Of a stretch of DNA of 64,000 nt, positions 36,396 through 45,743 are shown in pieces (within the stretch, counting starts at the first letter, position 1; each line of letters opens with the position of its first letter). The notes below the pieces were generated by a model. It was not told where the DNA came from and made no database searches. It saw only the letters and a program-made list of their open reading frames with translations. The stretch is from CAVTJX01 sp963735175 (GTDB lineage: Bacteria; Electryoneota; RPQS01). The stretch spans positions 186,001-250,000 of the forward strand of contig CAVTJX010000017.1 in the NCBI GenBank assembly GCA_963735175.1. The letters run 5' to 3'. The position numbers and the translations under genes were made by a program.

Positions 36396-36730
36396 GGGCG
36401 GTCCTCCTCAAGCGGCGGGATGATCCCGGTGGGCGGCATTTCGCTTTCCAGCGCGAGGTTTCGCAGGCGGTCGAGTTCGATCTGCATCTCACGGTTGCGG
36501 CGGCGCATGGCGGCGATCTGCGAGCGCAGGCGAAGCTGATTGATCAGCGCCACGATCATCGCCAGAAAGTATCCGGCGATGCCCGCGAGGAACAGCGCAT
36601 ACGACAGTGGCATGTCGGGAGAAACCCAGCCGAAAACCTGCACCTGCACCGACGGCTCCTTGTTTTGAGACAGGAAGCCGACGAGAAAGAAGAGGACGAT
36701 GATCAGCAGCAGCCAGCGGAGGATCCACAT
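36392..36730 (-). CDS. lapA: LapA-domain (DUF1049) membrane protein
   Basis: 112 aa. Two membrane segments (LLLIIVLFFLVGFLSQN and LSYALFLAGIAGYFLAMIVA), then a cytoplasmic coiled helix RLRSQIAAMRRRNREMQIEL. This is the LapA/YciS layout. Its stop overlaps the lapB start (ATGA). The LapA-LapB pairing is as in Proteobacteria and indicates an LPS-type outer membrane. Confidence 0.85.
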   Translation of the reverse strand: MWILRWLLLIIVLFFLVGFLSQNKEPSVQVQVFGWVSPDMPLSYALFLAGIAGYFLAMIVALINQLRLRSQIAAMRRRNREMQIELDRLRNLALESEMPPTGIIPPLEEDRP

Positions 36731-36781
36731 AGGGCGCTCCTCGTTATAAAAAAAGTGCGGTCATACCATTGAAGGGCGCGT

Positions 36782-38179
36782 TCAAGCCGAACAGCGCTCA
36801 CCCTGAAACGTGAAACCCGAAAGTCCCTTGAGCCGCACCCTGACGGTGTCGCCAATCGCTTCGCCGTTGCGGGGAATGACTACCGGACGGTAGTCCGGCG
36901 TGCGGCCGGTCCACATTTTGTCATCCTTGGGCGCGGGATGCTCGATCAGAATCTCGGTGGTTTTGCCAAGCTGTTCGCGGTTGCGCTCGCGGGAGATTTC
37001 CTGCTGCACGGCGATCAGCCGTTCGAGCCGCGCGATCTTGACCTCTTCGGGCACGTCGTCTTCCAGCCGTTCGGCGCGGGTGCCGGGGCGGGTGGAATAC
37101 TTGAAGGTGAAGGCGGTGTCGTAGCGGACTGCCCGCACGAGATCCAGAGTCTGCTCGAATTCGGCGTCGGTTTCCGAGGGGAAGCCGACGATGATGTCCG
37201 TGGAAAGCGCCAGGCCCGGCATGCGCCGCCGCGCTGCGGCGATGATCTCGAGGTAGCGCTCGCGCGTGTAAGGCCGATTCATCATCTCCAGCACACGGTT
37301 CGCACCGGCTTGGACCGGCAGATGCAGGAATGGGCAGATCTTCTCGTGCGCGGCCATCGTGTCCAGCAGACGTTCCGAAATATCGGCGGGGTGCGACGTC
37401 ATGAAGCGGACGCGCTTGAGGCCCGCGACGGCCGCCACGGCCAGCAGGCAATCGGCGAAACCGTGGCCGTCCGAGCGGTAGGAGTCGACGTTCTGCCCGA
37501 GCAGCATCACGTCGCGGGCGCCCTGCGCGACCAGCGCTTCGACTTCGCGGACAATCGATTCCAGCGGGCGGGAGCGTTCGCGGCCGCGGGTGCGGGGCAC
37601 GATGCAGAAGGTGCAGAATTTGTCGCAGCCGCGAATCACGGTGACGAAGGCTGTCACGCCGCCGCGATGATGCGGCAGAATGTCGTCGTAGAGTTCTTCG
37701 CGCAGCAGCGTCGTTTCCAAAAGGCCCGGCGTTCCCGGCGGCGAGATCAACCGCTCTTCCAGCAGCACCGGCAACTTGCGGTAGGCGTCGGGACCGACAA
37801 CGAGATCCATGAACGGGATCTCCGCGAAGATCTCCTTGCGCCGCGCCTGCGCCACGCAGCCGAGGATGCCGATCACAATGTGTGGATTCTTTTTCTTCAG
37901 CCGTTTCAGATCGGAAAGCTGACCGATCGCGCGCGTTTCGGCGGAGTCGCGGACCATGCAGGTATTGACGAGCACCACGTCTGCGCGTTCGGGTTCGTTC
38001 ACGAAGCGGTAGCCGTTATCCAGCAGCAGGCGCTCGATAGTCTGCGTATCGGCGACGTTCATCTGGCAGCCGTAGGTGCGGATATAGACGGCAGGGCCGC
38101 CCGCGTTAACGGCGGAAGCCGCGACGTCGCGCTCATGCGCGGCATTGAGATCTATCGTAAGCTTAATCGGTCCGTGCAT
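36782..38179 (-). CDS. miaB: tRNA-2-methylthio-N6-dimethylallyladenosine synthase
   Basis: 465 aa radical-SAM methylthiotransferase modifying A37 of tRNAs. N-terminal UPF0004 domain with YGCQMNVADTQ, VLVNTCMVRDSA and GILGCVAQARR (three cluster cysteines). Radical-SAM motif GCDKFCTFCIVPRTRGRERS. C-terminal TRAM domain with TEILIEHPAPKDDKMWTGRT. Full length and unbroken. It follows sfsA by 8 bp in a hisS-sfsA-miaB run. Confidence 0.95.
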   Translation of the reverse strand: MHGPIKLTIDLNAAHERDVAASAVNAGGPAVYIRTYGCQMNVADTQTIERLLLDNGYRFVNEPERADVVLVNTCMVRDSAETRAIGQLSDLKRLKKKNPHIVIGILGCVAQARRKEIFAEIPFMDLVVGPDAYRKLPVLLEERLISPPGTPGLLETTLLREELYDDILPHHRGGVTAFVTVIRGCDKFCTFCIVPRTRGRERSRPLESIVREVEALVAQGARDVMLLGQNVDSYRSDGHGFADCLLAVAAVAGLKRVRFMTSHPADISERLLDTMAAHEKICPFLHLPVQAGANRVLEMMNRPYTRERYLEIIAAARRRMPGLALSTDIIVGFPSETDAEFEQTLDLVRAVRYDTAFTFKYSTRPGTRAERLEDDVPEEVKIARLERLIAVQQEISRERNREQLGKTTEILIEHPAPKDDKMWTGRTPDYRPVVIPRNGEAIGDTVRVRLKGLSGFTFQGERCSA

Positions 38180-38187
38180 GACGTGGT

Positions 38188-38882
38188 CTAAAGCTTTACC
38201 TTCATCCGTTCGCAGAGTTCTATCTTTTGGGGAGAAACGTGTGCGCGCCAGGCTTCGATCTTCACGCCGGCCGCCACGGCCTCACGCAATTTCTTTCCAT
38301 AAACCGGGTCGATGGTATCGGCGGGACTGAAGTGCGCGCCACCGTGATGCTGCACCACGTACAGCATGTAGCCGCTGCCACCACTGCCAACCTGCGCGAT
38401 CAGGTGCTCGAGATGCTTGACGCCGCGCGTCGTGACGCTGTCGGGAAAGCGGGCAACGCCGCCTAAAACCAACGAGACATTCTTCACTTCCACGAGGCAT
38501 TGCTGCGTTCTTGCCCAGCGCGAAGTCGATGCGCGTATCGGCAGAAATTTTTACTTCGCTGCGGTACTCGCCGTATTTGCGGAAGGCGGGAATGAGGCCG
38601 CATTCAAAGGCCTCGGCCACAATGCGATTGGGAATGAGCGTATTGATACCCACCCAGCCGCCATCGACGCGCACCATCTCCCACGTGTATTGCAGCCAGC
38701 GCTTCGCGGACGGCTTGGGGCTGACATACACTTCGCTGCCGGGAACGATTACAGCCCAGCATGCTGCCCGAATTCGGACAGTGCGCGAGGATCACTTCGC
38801 CGGAGTCCAGTTCCACTTCGGCCAGAAAGCGCTTGTAGCGGCGCACGAGTCTGCCGCGCAGCAGCGGAGTCTCAAAGATCAC
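38188..38882 (-). CDS. sfsA: Sugar fermentation stimulation protein SfsA (two frameshifts)
   Basis: About 231 aa. Nuclease-like SfsA family. Start GTG at 38882 overlaps the hisS TGA (GTGA) and gives VIFETPLLRGRLVRRYKRFL. It continues VELDSGEVILAHCPNSGSM. Shifts near 38757 and 38512 move to PGSEVYVSPKPSAKRWLQYT and then to CLVEVKNVSLVLGGVARFPD, DSVTTRGVKHLEHLIAQV. All SfsA landmarks are present across the three frames, so this is one gene with two indels. Function is DNA-binding or nuclease; carbohydrate link historical. Confidence 0.85.
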
Positions 38883-40248
38883 GGAGCGCGGCCTGCACCT
38901 CGGAGCACCAGATCGTCGCGCCGGACTTCCTTCTGTTCGCCGCGGCGCAGGTTCTTTAAGGCCAGCGTGCCGCGCGCGCGTTCGTCGGGGCCGGAAATCA
39001 ACACCAGCGGAATCTGCTGCTTGTCGGCGTAGGCAAACTGCTTTTTCATGCGGTCGTCGTCGTACCACACTTCCACGCACATACCCGCCTGCCGCAGTTC
39101 CGAGGCCATTGCCAGGCACGACTGCATGCCGGCTTCATCAAAGCGCGCGATCAGCACCTGCGTAGTAGAGGGTTGCAGTTCGAATTTGCCAAGTTGCGTG
39201 AGCGCGGTCTGAATGCGGTCGAGGCCCAGTGTGGTGCCGGTAGCGGGAACACGCTCTTTGGAGAACGTGCTCACCAGACCGTCATACCGTCCGCCGCCAG
39301 TCAGCGATCCGATGTGCGGATGCTCGGGCAGCACCGTCTCGAAGATCGGGCCGGTATAGTAATCGAGGCCACGCGCCAGCGTTGCATCGAAGCTCAGATG
39401 ATCCGCGCGCGACTCCCAGTGAACGCGCATGCTGAAATACCGATTCAATTTCGTTGATCCCATCCACCGCCATCGGATTCGCGGAGACGATGTCGCGAGC
39501 GGAATTGAAATCCGGCTGAGTACCTCCCGAGGCGGCGAGCCGCGTGACCTGCTCCCGCGCAGAGTTCGCGGGTATTCCATTGTTGGAAAATTCCTGCTCG
39601 ATGCCTTCCCAGCCGATTTTATCCAGCTTGTCCAGCACGCGGCAAAAGGCGGCAAAGTGTGTTGCGTCGCCGGTGATAACCTCAGCCAAGCCAAACAGAA
39701 ATTTGCGTGACGAAAGCCGGATGCGGAAATTCTCGAAGCCCAGATCCCTGCAGCACTTCATAGGTCAGGGCCACGATCTCGGCGTCGGCGAGCAGCGACT
39801 CGGTGCCCACGATGTCGGCGTCGCACTGCACGAACTCGCGGAAGCGGCCCTGGCGGGGCTGCGGGCGGTCGGCACGCCAGACCGGCTGAATCTGGTAACG
39901 CTTGAAGGGCCGGGGCAGCTCGGCGTACTGGGCGACCACGCGCGCCAACGGCACCGTCAGGTCATAGCGCAGGGCAATGGCCGACTCCGCAGTCTCCTCC
40001 TCCTCACCCCGCGCCCGTTTGATTTCATAGATCAGTTTGTCATTCTCCTCGGACTTGCCGGTGAGAATGTCGAGGTATTCAATGGCGGGCGTTTCCAGCG
40101 GCTGAAAGCCGTAGCGGCGATACGCCTCTTCGATGATTTGCGTAATGCGGCGGCGGCCTAACAGCTCGGGCGGCAAAAAGTCACGAGTGCCGCGAAATGT
40201 TCGGGGTTGGATAACAGGCAAGTGTCTGTCTATTAAATATTTAATCAA
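38879..40248 (-). CDS. hisS: Histidyl-tRNA synthetase (two frameshifts)
   Basis: About 456 aa class II synthetase. N-terminal FRGTRDFLPPELLGRRRITQ, motif 2 region PFKRYQIQPVWRADRPQPRQ, GRFREFVQCDADIVG. Extra G near 39747 shifts into DLGFENFRIRLSSRKFLFGL. A second shift near 39408 returns LSFDATLARGLDYYTGPIFE (the His-binding LARGLDYYTG) and motif 3 GTTLGLDRI. C-terminal anticodon-binding domain follows. The start is uncertain: TTG at 40248, or a later TTG just before PVIQPRT. No T-box leader seen. Confidence 0.93.
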
Positions 40249-40724
40249 AACATGCCAAAGCGGTTCACCGGAGCATTACCGCAAGTGCCCACTACATGGC
40301 ATTCAAAGGATCTAACTCAATATTATGCGAAATTTGAGCCCCAAAAGCAAGCGTGACGCTTGAACCGTATCGCTGACGCTAATAATTGCCGCGCGGCTTC
40401 GCCGCAAGCTGAGGCCCCCGATACGATTGGGCTACTTCGCGCCAAACCCCGACGGCATGGAATACTACCCCGCCGGACGACAAAAAAGAAACAGCACCGG
40501 CGAACCGGCGCTGTTTCAAAGAATGTACGTTTTATGCAGCCAAACTGCATGATTGAAATATAACGGAATCGATCGAACTACGCAAGTGGTTAGATCCTCC
40601 CTGCGTAAAATTCACAAAATTTCTGAACAAAAGCAATCTGGACTACTTTGTCAACATATTACTCAACATCCTTACTCAGTTCGCAGGGGTAATTTGAATC
40701 CTTTGATTTCAGCGCGGATTCTCA
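40249..40724. other. Intergenic region upstream of hisS
   Basis: 476 bp holding the ade terminator (40482-40517) and minor hairpins (AAGCGTGACGCTT near 40350; GCGGCTTCGCCGC near 40393). No tRNA cloverleaf, T-box motif or gene recognised. The hisS promoter should lie in the first ~150 bp but no clear -35/-10 pair stands out. Confidence 0.45.
40482..40517 (-). terminator. Intrinsic terminator after ade
   Basis: Read on the minus strand: GAAACAGC-CCGG stem with one mismatch, small loop, then TTTTTT. It lies about 210 bp after the ade stop. Confidence 0.7.
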
Positions 40725-42450
40725 TTACTTGGCGGCCAGGTCGATGCGGGCGAATGCGTCAACGTCAATCAAGCCCTGATCCGTCAGCTTCAAATGCGGG
40801 ATCACCGGCAAGGCGAGGAACGACAAAGCCATGAAGGGTGCACGCAAGCGGCACTTAAGATCTCGCGCGGCGTTATGCAACTCCTCAACCCCGCGCATCA
40901 CCGCCGCCGCCGGCTGATCCGACATCAGCCCCGCGATCGGGAGTGCGAGCTTGGCTGTCACCTTACCGTTAGCAACGACCACCAGGCCACCGCCAAGTTC
41001 CTCCAGCGTGCGAATCGCGAGCAGCATAGACGCATCCGACGTGCCGACACAGATTAAATTGTGCGAGTCATGCGCCACCGTCGAGGCCAGCGCGCCCGGC
41101 TGCGTCAAGCCAAAGCCGCGCACGAAACCCTTGCCAATGGCCCCGCCGCGGCCATGCCGCTCGATGACCACCAGCTTAGCGATGTCCCGTGTCGTGTCGC
41201 CGGTCCACGAGCCATTTTCCATCGGAAGTTTTGCCGTCAGACGCTCGGTCACTATCTGGTCGGGAATAACATCAATGATGTTCGCCTCACTACCCGTGGC
41301 AGGCACCGCCAGATCGGATACCGATAGCCTTGGGAAGCTGTACACTACCGCGCATGCGCGTGGACGGGGTCTCCGCAATCTCCACGGTCAGGTGACCATC
41401 TTCGGCGACCAACTTACCGTCACGCCAGACCTGCAGCGCGCGGAATGTCGTCAGGTCTTCAAAGACGACGAGGTTAGCCCGCCGCCCGGGTGTGATCGCG
41501 CCGATGTCACGTCGCCCGTAAATCGCCGCCGTGTGCGCAGTCGCCATTGCCACCGCCACAATTGGATCGAGTCCAGACGCCACGGCCCGGGCGAGCGTGG
41601 AGTTCATGTGGCCCGTGCGCACCAGGTCGTCGGCGTGGCAATCATCAGACACGAACGCGAAGCGGTGCGCGTTTTCGCCATGCACGAGCGGCAACAAGGC
41701 GTCGAGATTGCGCGCCGTCGAACCCTCGCGAATCAGCACCGCCATGCCGCGCGCCAACTTGGCCAGCGCTTCGTCGAACGTCGTGCTCTCGTGGTCGGTC
41801 TGGATGCCCGCCGCAATGTAGGCGTTCAGCCACTTGCCGGTTACACCCGGCGCGTGTCCGTCGATGGACCGCCCTTCGGCCAGCGCGATTTTTTTGAGAA
41901 TGGACTCCACGCCGAAGACCACGCCGGGGAAGTTCATCACTTCGGCCAGGCCCAGGACTCGCGGGTGGGAAAGGAACGGTTGCAGCGCCGCCGCATCCAG
42001 CTCCGCGCCGGCGGTCTCCATATCCGTCGCGGGTACGCACGAAGGCAGCATCACAAACACATCCAGCGGCAAGCGCTCGGTCGCCTCCAGCATATAGCGG
42101 ATGCCATCCACGCCGCGCACGTTAGCAATCTCGTGCGGATCGCAAACCACCGCTCCGGTTCCGCGAGGCACTACCGCCCGCGCGAATTCGGCGGGTGAAA
42201 GCAGACTGGACTCGATGTGAATGTGGCCGTCGATGAGCGCCGGGGCGAGGATCGCGCCTTTCAGGTCGATGACTTCGCGGGCCTCATACTCCTCCCCGAG
42301 CCCGGCAATCAAGCCGTCTGCAATCGCGACGTCCATCTCGTCGAGCTGATAAGAGCACGTATTGACGACGACGGCGTTCTTGAGCAGCAGGTCGGCGGGC
42401 TGCTCGCCGCGAGCCACGGCGAGCAATCGCTGCAAACGGGGGATATCCAT
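40725..42450 (-). CDS. ade: Adenine deaminase (one frameshift)
   Basis: About 574 aa amidohydrolase converting adenine to hypoxanthine. Start ATG at 42450 (MDIPRLQRLLAVARGEQPAD) with AGGAA upstream. Metal-binding motifs: LIDGHIHIESSLLSPAEFAR, VVCDPHEIANVRGVDG, and SDDCHADDL. The first domain ends ITPGRRANLVVFEDL. One shift near 41335 enters the C-terminal domain VSDLAVPATGSEANIIDVIP, then DSHNLICVGTSDASMLLAI and ending FARIDLAAK. All match the Ade family. Single gene with a terminator on either side. Confidence 0.92.
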
Positions 42451-42540
42451 GGGGGATTCCTTAAGTACTGACACCATCGTTCCCAAAATGGCGACGGTTC
42501 AAGCGGTGTGGAAAGGGAGCCGAAGCGGAGAGAAAGATGA

Positions 42541-42566
42541 AACAGGCGCACGAGTGTGCGCCTGTT
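42541..42566 (-). terminator. Terminator after the MCE gene
   Basis: Perfect 11-bp inverted repeat AACAGGCGCAC / GTGCGCCTGTT, loop GAGT, followed on the minus strand by TTCATCTTT. It ends the long topA-to-MCE transcript. Confidence 0.75.
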
Positions 42567-42580
42567 AGAATACCGTCATT

Positions 42581-43474
42581 TTAGAACAGCACAATCCGCT
42601 GTTTCATCCCCTTGGTGCGGATCGACCGCGCCAGGGAATCGACCTCGCTGATCATGTGGTTGAGCTTGAAGTAAAACTCGTCGTCGTTGATCAGCTTGCC
42701 CGCCGATCCTTCGCCCCCGTTAAGCTTTCCCACGAGGTTCTGCAGCGAACCCGAAAGCGCGGACAGCCGCTGGGCGGCGCTGTCAGCGCTGACCAGCGTC
42801 CGGTTCAGCGGCGAATCTCCGGATTGCACCATTTCGCGCGCGGCGTTGAGCGTGGCGTCAAGCTGCTTGACAGCCGAGGTCATGCCCGCGCTGTTCGCCT
42901 TCACCCAGCTGTTCGTTTGGCGCGCGAGTTCGTTAATTTCAGAGAGCGTATTCGTGATATTGTAGCGCGTCATCGAGTCGGCGGCCACGCGATTCAGATT
43001 CACGAGCAGCGTGTCGAGGTCGCGCATCACAACCTGCAGATCGGTGGAGATCACCTGAAACGTTTCCACCGCCTCCGTCATCCCCAAGGATGAAACGCCC
43101 GACAGCGGACGCGTAATGTCCGCCGGCGGGAGCTTTTCGCCGGGATTGATCGACAGCGCCTTGCCCGCCATTACCGTCGGCGATTCCACTGTAATCTTAT
43201 AGTCCGAGTAGATCGTTACGGTCTTGTCCACGGAGGCGACGACCGTCACCTTGCCTTCCTGCAGCAGGATCCGCTTCACGCGGCCCTTGACGACTCCGTT
43301 GGCGAGTACATTGGCGCCCGGTTCCAGGCCGCCGACGTTGTCGAACATGACTTCAATTACATAGCGTTTCGCGCGCAGGCTGAAGCCCTTCCCCCACATG
43401 ATCCCTCCGATCAGGATCACCAGCGAGATGAGGACTGCGATCCCGACCCGGATTTCACTGCGTTTGGCGTCCAA
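42581..43474 (-). CDS. MCE/MlaD family protein
   Basis: 297 aa. N-terminal membrane anchor VGIAVLISLVILIGGIMWG. MCE domain at about 35-115 with VMFDNVGGLEPGANVLANGV and a hydrophobic ITVESPTVMAGKALSI. Long helical/coiled-coil tail follows to the end. MlaD-type proteins form periplasmic rings that carry phospholipids between membranes, usually with an ABC transporter (MlaEF), which is absent here. It starts 3 bp after PTS EIIB, so it is co-transcribed with the PTS/hprK genes. Confidence 0.88.
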   Translation of the reverse strand: MDAKRSEIRVGIAVLISLVILIGGIMWGKGFSLRAKRYVIEVMFDNVGGLEPGANVLANGVVKGRVKRILLQEGKVTVVASVDKTVTIYSDYKITVESPTVMAGKALSINPGEKLPPADITRPLSGVSSLGMTEAVETFQVISTDLQVVMRDLDTLLVNLNRVAADSMTRYNITNTLSEINELARQTNSWVKANSAGMTSAVKQLDATLNAAREMVQSGDSPLNRTLVSADSAAQRLSALSGSLQNLVGKLNGGEGSAGKLINDDEFYFKLNHMISEVDSLARSIRTKGMKQRIVLF

Positions 43475-43477
43475 GCG

Positions 43478-43978
43478 TTAGTCCTCGTAAGGTATGGGTT
43501 TGGAGGTTGGCAGATCCTGGCATTGAATCTTCACGCCGAGATTGCGCAACTCCTGCAAGGTAGTGCGGTCCCATTCGGAAAGGAAGATATACGGCAGCAG
43601 CTCTTCGCGGCCTTCGCGAAAGTGCAGTCCGCCCAGCGTGACGGTCTTCAACGGCGCGCCGAGACGCAGCAGTTTCAACGCGTCAAAGGGCGCTTCCACT
43701 ACCAGCAACGCACGCGCGTCTTTAAAGTCGCCGCGTTTCCAGCGCGCGGCGGCGTCGGCCAGCGAAACCACATCGCCCCGCATCTCCTCGGGCATCAATT
43801 GACGAAACGTCTGGGTAAGGATGGGGTCGCGGCTGACCCGGTCCGAGACCAGCAACACGGGCCGGAGCTGCAATGTCTGGCCCCACCCGACAATCACCTG
43901 GCCGTGCAACAGGCGGTCGTCCACGCGCACGACCGGAAACAACAAGGAGTCTTTTTTCTTAAGCAGAGGGATGTTCAT
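43478..43978 (-). CDS. PTS mannose-family EIIB component
   Basis: 166 aa. EIIB of the mannose class: FPVVRVDDRLLHGQVIVGWG with the phospho-acceptor His, then LVSDRVSRDP and VTLGGLHFREGREELLPYIF. It overlaps the EIIA stop by ATGA. No EIIC or EIID membrane component is next to it, so sugar uptake is not supported. A regulatory phosphorelay role is more likely. Confidence 0.9.
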   Translation of the reverse strand: MNIPLLKKKDSLLFPVVRVDDRLLHGQVIVGWGQTLQLRPVLLVSDRVSRDPILTQTFRQLMPEEMRGDVVSLADAAARWKRGDFKDARALLVVEAPFDALKLLRLGAPLKTVTLGGLHFREGREELLPYIFLSEWDRTTLQELRNLGVKIQCQDLPTSKPIPYED

Positions 43979-44349
43979 GCCGATATACGTTGAATGCCGC
44001 GATGGGCATCGGATTCCACCATCAGGACGAGATCAGGAAAAGCCAGCTTCTCCCGCTTGGTAAAAAAGGAAAACAGCATCGGCAGATTGACGCCGGAAAT
44101 GACCGCAGCCTCGGGATGCTGCTTCAGCAGCGACTGGCAGGCCACAAACGGCGAGCCGCCGAAAAAATCGACCAGCAGCAGGCAGGGAGCGGGATCCAGC
44201 CGCGTCTCCACCGCGGCGATGATCTGTTCGAGGGACAGCCCCTCGTTCGAAAGCACTTCGACGTTGCTCTGCGGTCCGAGCACTTTTTCCGCCGCGTTCA
44301 GCAACGAACGCCCCAGATCGCCGTGGGTCAATATCAGGCCGCGCGTCAC
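43975..44349 (-). CDS. PTS mannose-family EIIA component
   Basis: 124 aa. Starts MTRGLILTHGDLGRSLLNAA, where the His of THGDLG is the phosphorylation site. Then LLLVDFFGGSPFVACQSLL and ISGVNLPMLFSFF, typical of the EIIA-Man fold. It lies 12 bp after hprK and overlaps EIIB. It probably takes phosphate from HPr (not in the window). Confidence 0.9.
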   Translation of the reverse strand: MTRGLILTHGDLGRSLLNAAEKVLGPQSNVEVLSNEGLSLEQIIAAVETRLDPAPCLLLVDFFGGSPFVACQSLLKQHPEAAVISGVNLPMLFSFFTKREKLAFPDLVLMVESDAHRGIQRISA

Positions 44350-44361
44350 TATCGGACACCC

Positions 44362-45330
44362 CTACTCGAAATCTTTTTCAAGGTACGACTCTAATTGCGA
44401 ACGGACCTTCATCGCGTCCGTGAGGGCGGCGCTGAACTGCTTGGCCGGGTGAAAGCCGTAGACCTTTAAATGCAGATTGAGAGCGATGGTCTCGGCCAGC
44501 ACGGTAATATTCTTGCCGGGGAAAATCGGCAGTTGCACGTGGGGAATCTGCACACCCAGGTACTCCTTGAAGACCTCTTCCATGCCGGTGCGCTCATAGT
44601 CGTGCTCGTCCGACCAGTCGAGTAATTCCACTTCGGTTTCGACGCGCTTCTGCATTCGGACGGCGCGCACCCCGAACATGCGGCCGATGTCGATGATCCC
44701 AATGCCGCGAATTTCCATGTAGTGCTTCAGCAACTCGCTGCCGTAACCCATCAGGACATTGTCGGCGGTGCGCGTCAGTGTCACCACATCGTCGGAAACC
44801 AGGCGGTGGCCGCGTTCGACGAGATCCAGCGCGACTTCCGACTTGCCGATTCCGCTGCGCCCGGTGAACAACAGCCCCGTGCCGTAGACGTCGACCAGGG
44901 AGCCGTGCACCGTCAGCGAGGGCGCGAACTTGTGGTCGAGATAATCCGACAGCAGGTGCGTCAGTTCGGTGGTCGAGAGTGGCGTGGAAAAGATCGAGAT
45001 CCCGGCGAGGTCCGCCAGCCGCGGCACGTCGGGAGGAATCGGGTTCGAGTTCGTAACGATGATACACGGAATTTCAAAGCGGAAGATCCGCTCCAGCGTC
45101 GCGCGCTGCGCGTCCAGCGCCAGCGAATTCAGATAGCGGATTTCGGTGTTGCCCAGGACCTGCACGCGATCAAACGTAAACAGGTCGATGAAACCCGCCA
45201 GCGCGAGTCCCGGCCGGTGCAAATCCTTCTGCCGGATCTCGCGCACCAGACCCTTGGGCGTGTTCGCCAATTTCAGCGACAGCCGTTCCTGCGTGTCCTG
45301 AAAGAAAACTCCCACCTGAAGATTATGCAT
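44362..45330 (-). CDS. hprK: HPr kinase/phosphorylase
   Basis: 322 aa bifunctional enzyme acting on Ser46 of HPr. P-loop GRSGIGKSEVALDLVERGHR, MEIRGIGIIDIGRMFGVRAV (the HPrK signature), and GKNITVLAETIALNLHLKVY near the C-terminus. Immediately before PTS EIIA/EIIB and after hpf (15 bp gap). In Gram-negatives this set often forms a regulatory PTS that reads carbon/energy state. Confidence 0.94.
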   Translation of the reverse strand: MHNLQVGVFFQDTQERLSLKLANTPKGLVREIRQKDLHRPGLALAGFIDLFTFDRVQVLGNTEIRYLNSLALDAQRATLERIFRFEIPCIIVTNSNPIPPDVPRLADLAGISIFSTPLSTTELTHLLSDYLDHKFAPSLTVHGSLVDVYGTGLLFTGRSGIGKSEVALDLVERGHRLVSDDVVTLTRTADNVLMGYGSELLKHYMEIRGIGIIDIGRMFGVRAVRMQKRVETEVELLDWSDEHDYERTGMEEVFKEYLGVQIPHVQLPIFPGKNITVLAETIALNLHLKVYGFHPAKQFSAALTDAMKVRSQLESYLEKDFE

Positions 45331-45345
45331 TCGTCCTCCCGCGCA

Positions 45346-45666
45346 TCACTCGCCGGAGTTGAATTCCGTGGGGGTGGCGCGTTTCGTCTGCTGCTTGCCC
45401 TTCAGCTTTTTAATCTGTCCTTCCAGCTTGTCCACCGCCATCACCACCGACTTTTTGAAATCATCTGATGTGCCGGTTGCGTCCAGAACCGAACCGTTTA
45501 CGTTGACGTGGATGTGAACTTCCTTGTCCGTCTTCTGATAAGTGAACCCGATGTCGCAGTTAAGGATATCGTCCGACAGCCGTTGCAGCCGCTGGATCTC
45601 ATTTTCAGTAAAATCCTTCAACTCGTCGGACGCCTTGAAATGGATGGATGCGATTCGCGCTCTCAT
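45346..45666 (-). CDS. hpf: Ribosome hibernation promoting factor (short form)
   Basis: 106 aa. MRARIASIHFKASDELKDFT, TYQKTDKEVHIHVNVNGSVL, DDFKKSVVMAVDKLEGQIKK LKGK: the single RaiA/HPF domain with the KLEGQIKKLK helix. The ribosome-dimerising C-terminal domain of long HPF is absent. It lies between xerC and hprK. Acts on ribosomes in slow growth. Confidence 0.92.
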   Translation of the reverse strand: MRARIASIHFKASDELKDFTENEIQRLQRLSDDILNCDIGFTYQKTDKEVHIHVNVNGSVLDATGTSDDFKKSVVMAVDKLEGQIKKLKGKQQTKRATPTEFNSGE

Positions 45667-45743
45667 CGGTGCTCCAGGTTATTCCCGCCACTAATTCTAC
45701 GATCCCTGCTCCCGCTTCCACGTGGAGATCACTGCGGGAGGTT

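Noticed and set aside
40249..40724. T-box leader or tRNA gene upstream of hisS
   Set aside because: No GGGTGGNACC-type T-box motif and no cloverleaf or TTC-loop consensus on either strand.
44033..44359. Alternative frame within EIIA on the minus strand
   Set aside because: It overlaps an unbroken EIIA with its phospho-His motif; Arg-rich shadow only.
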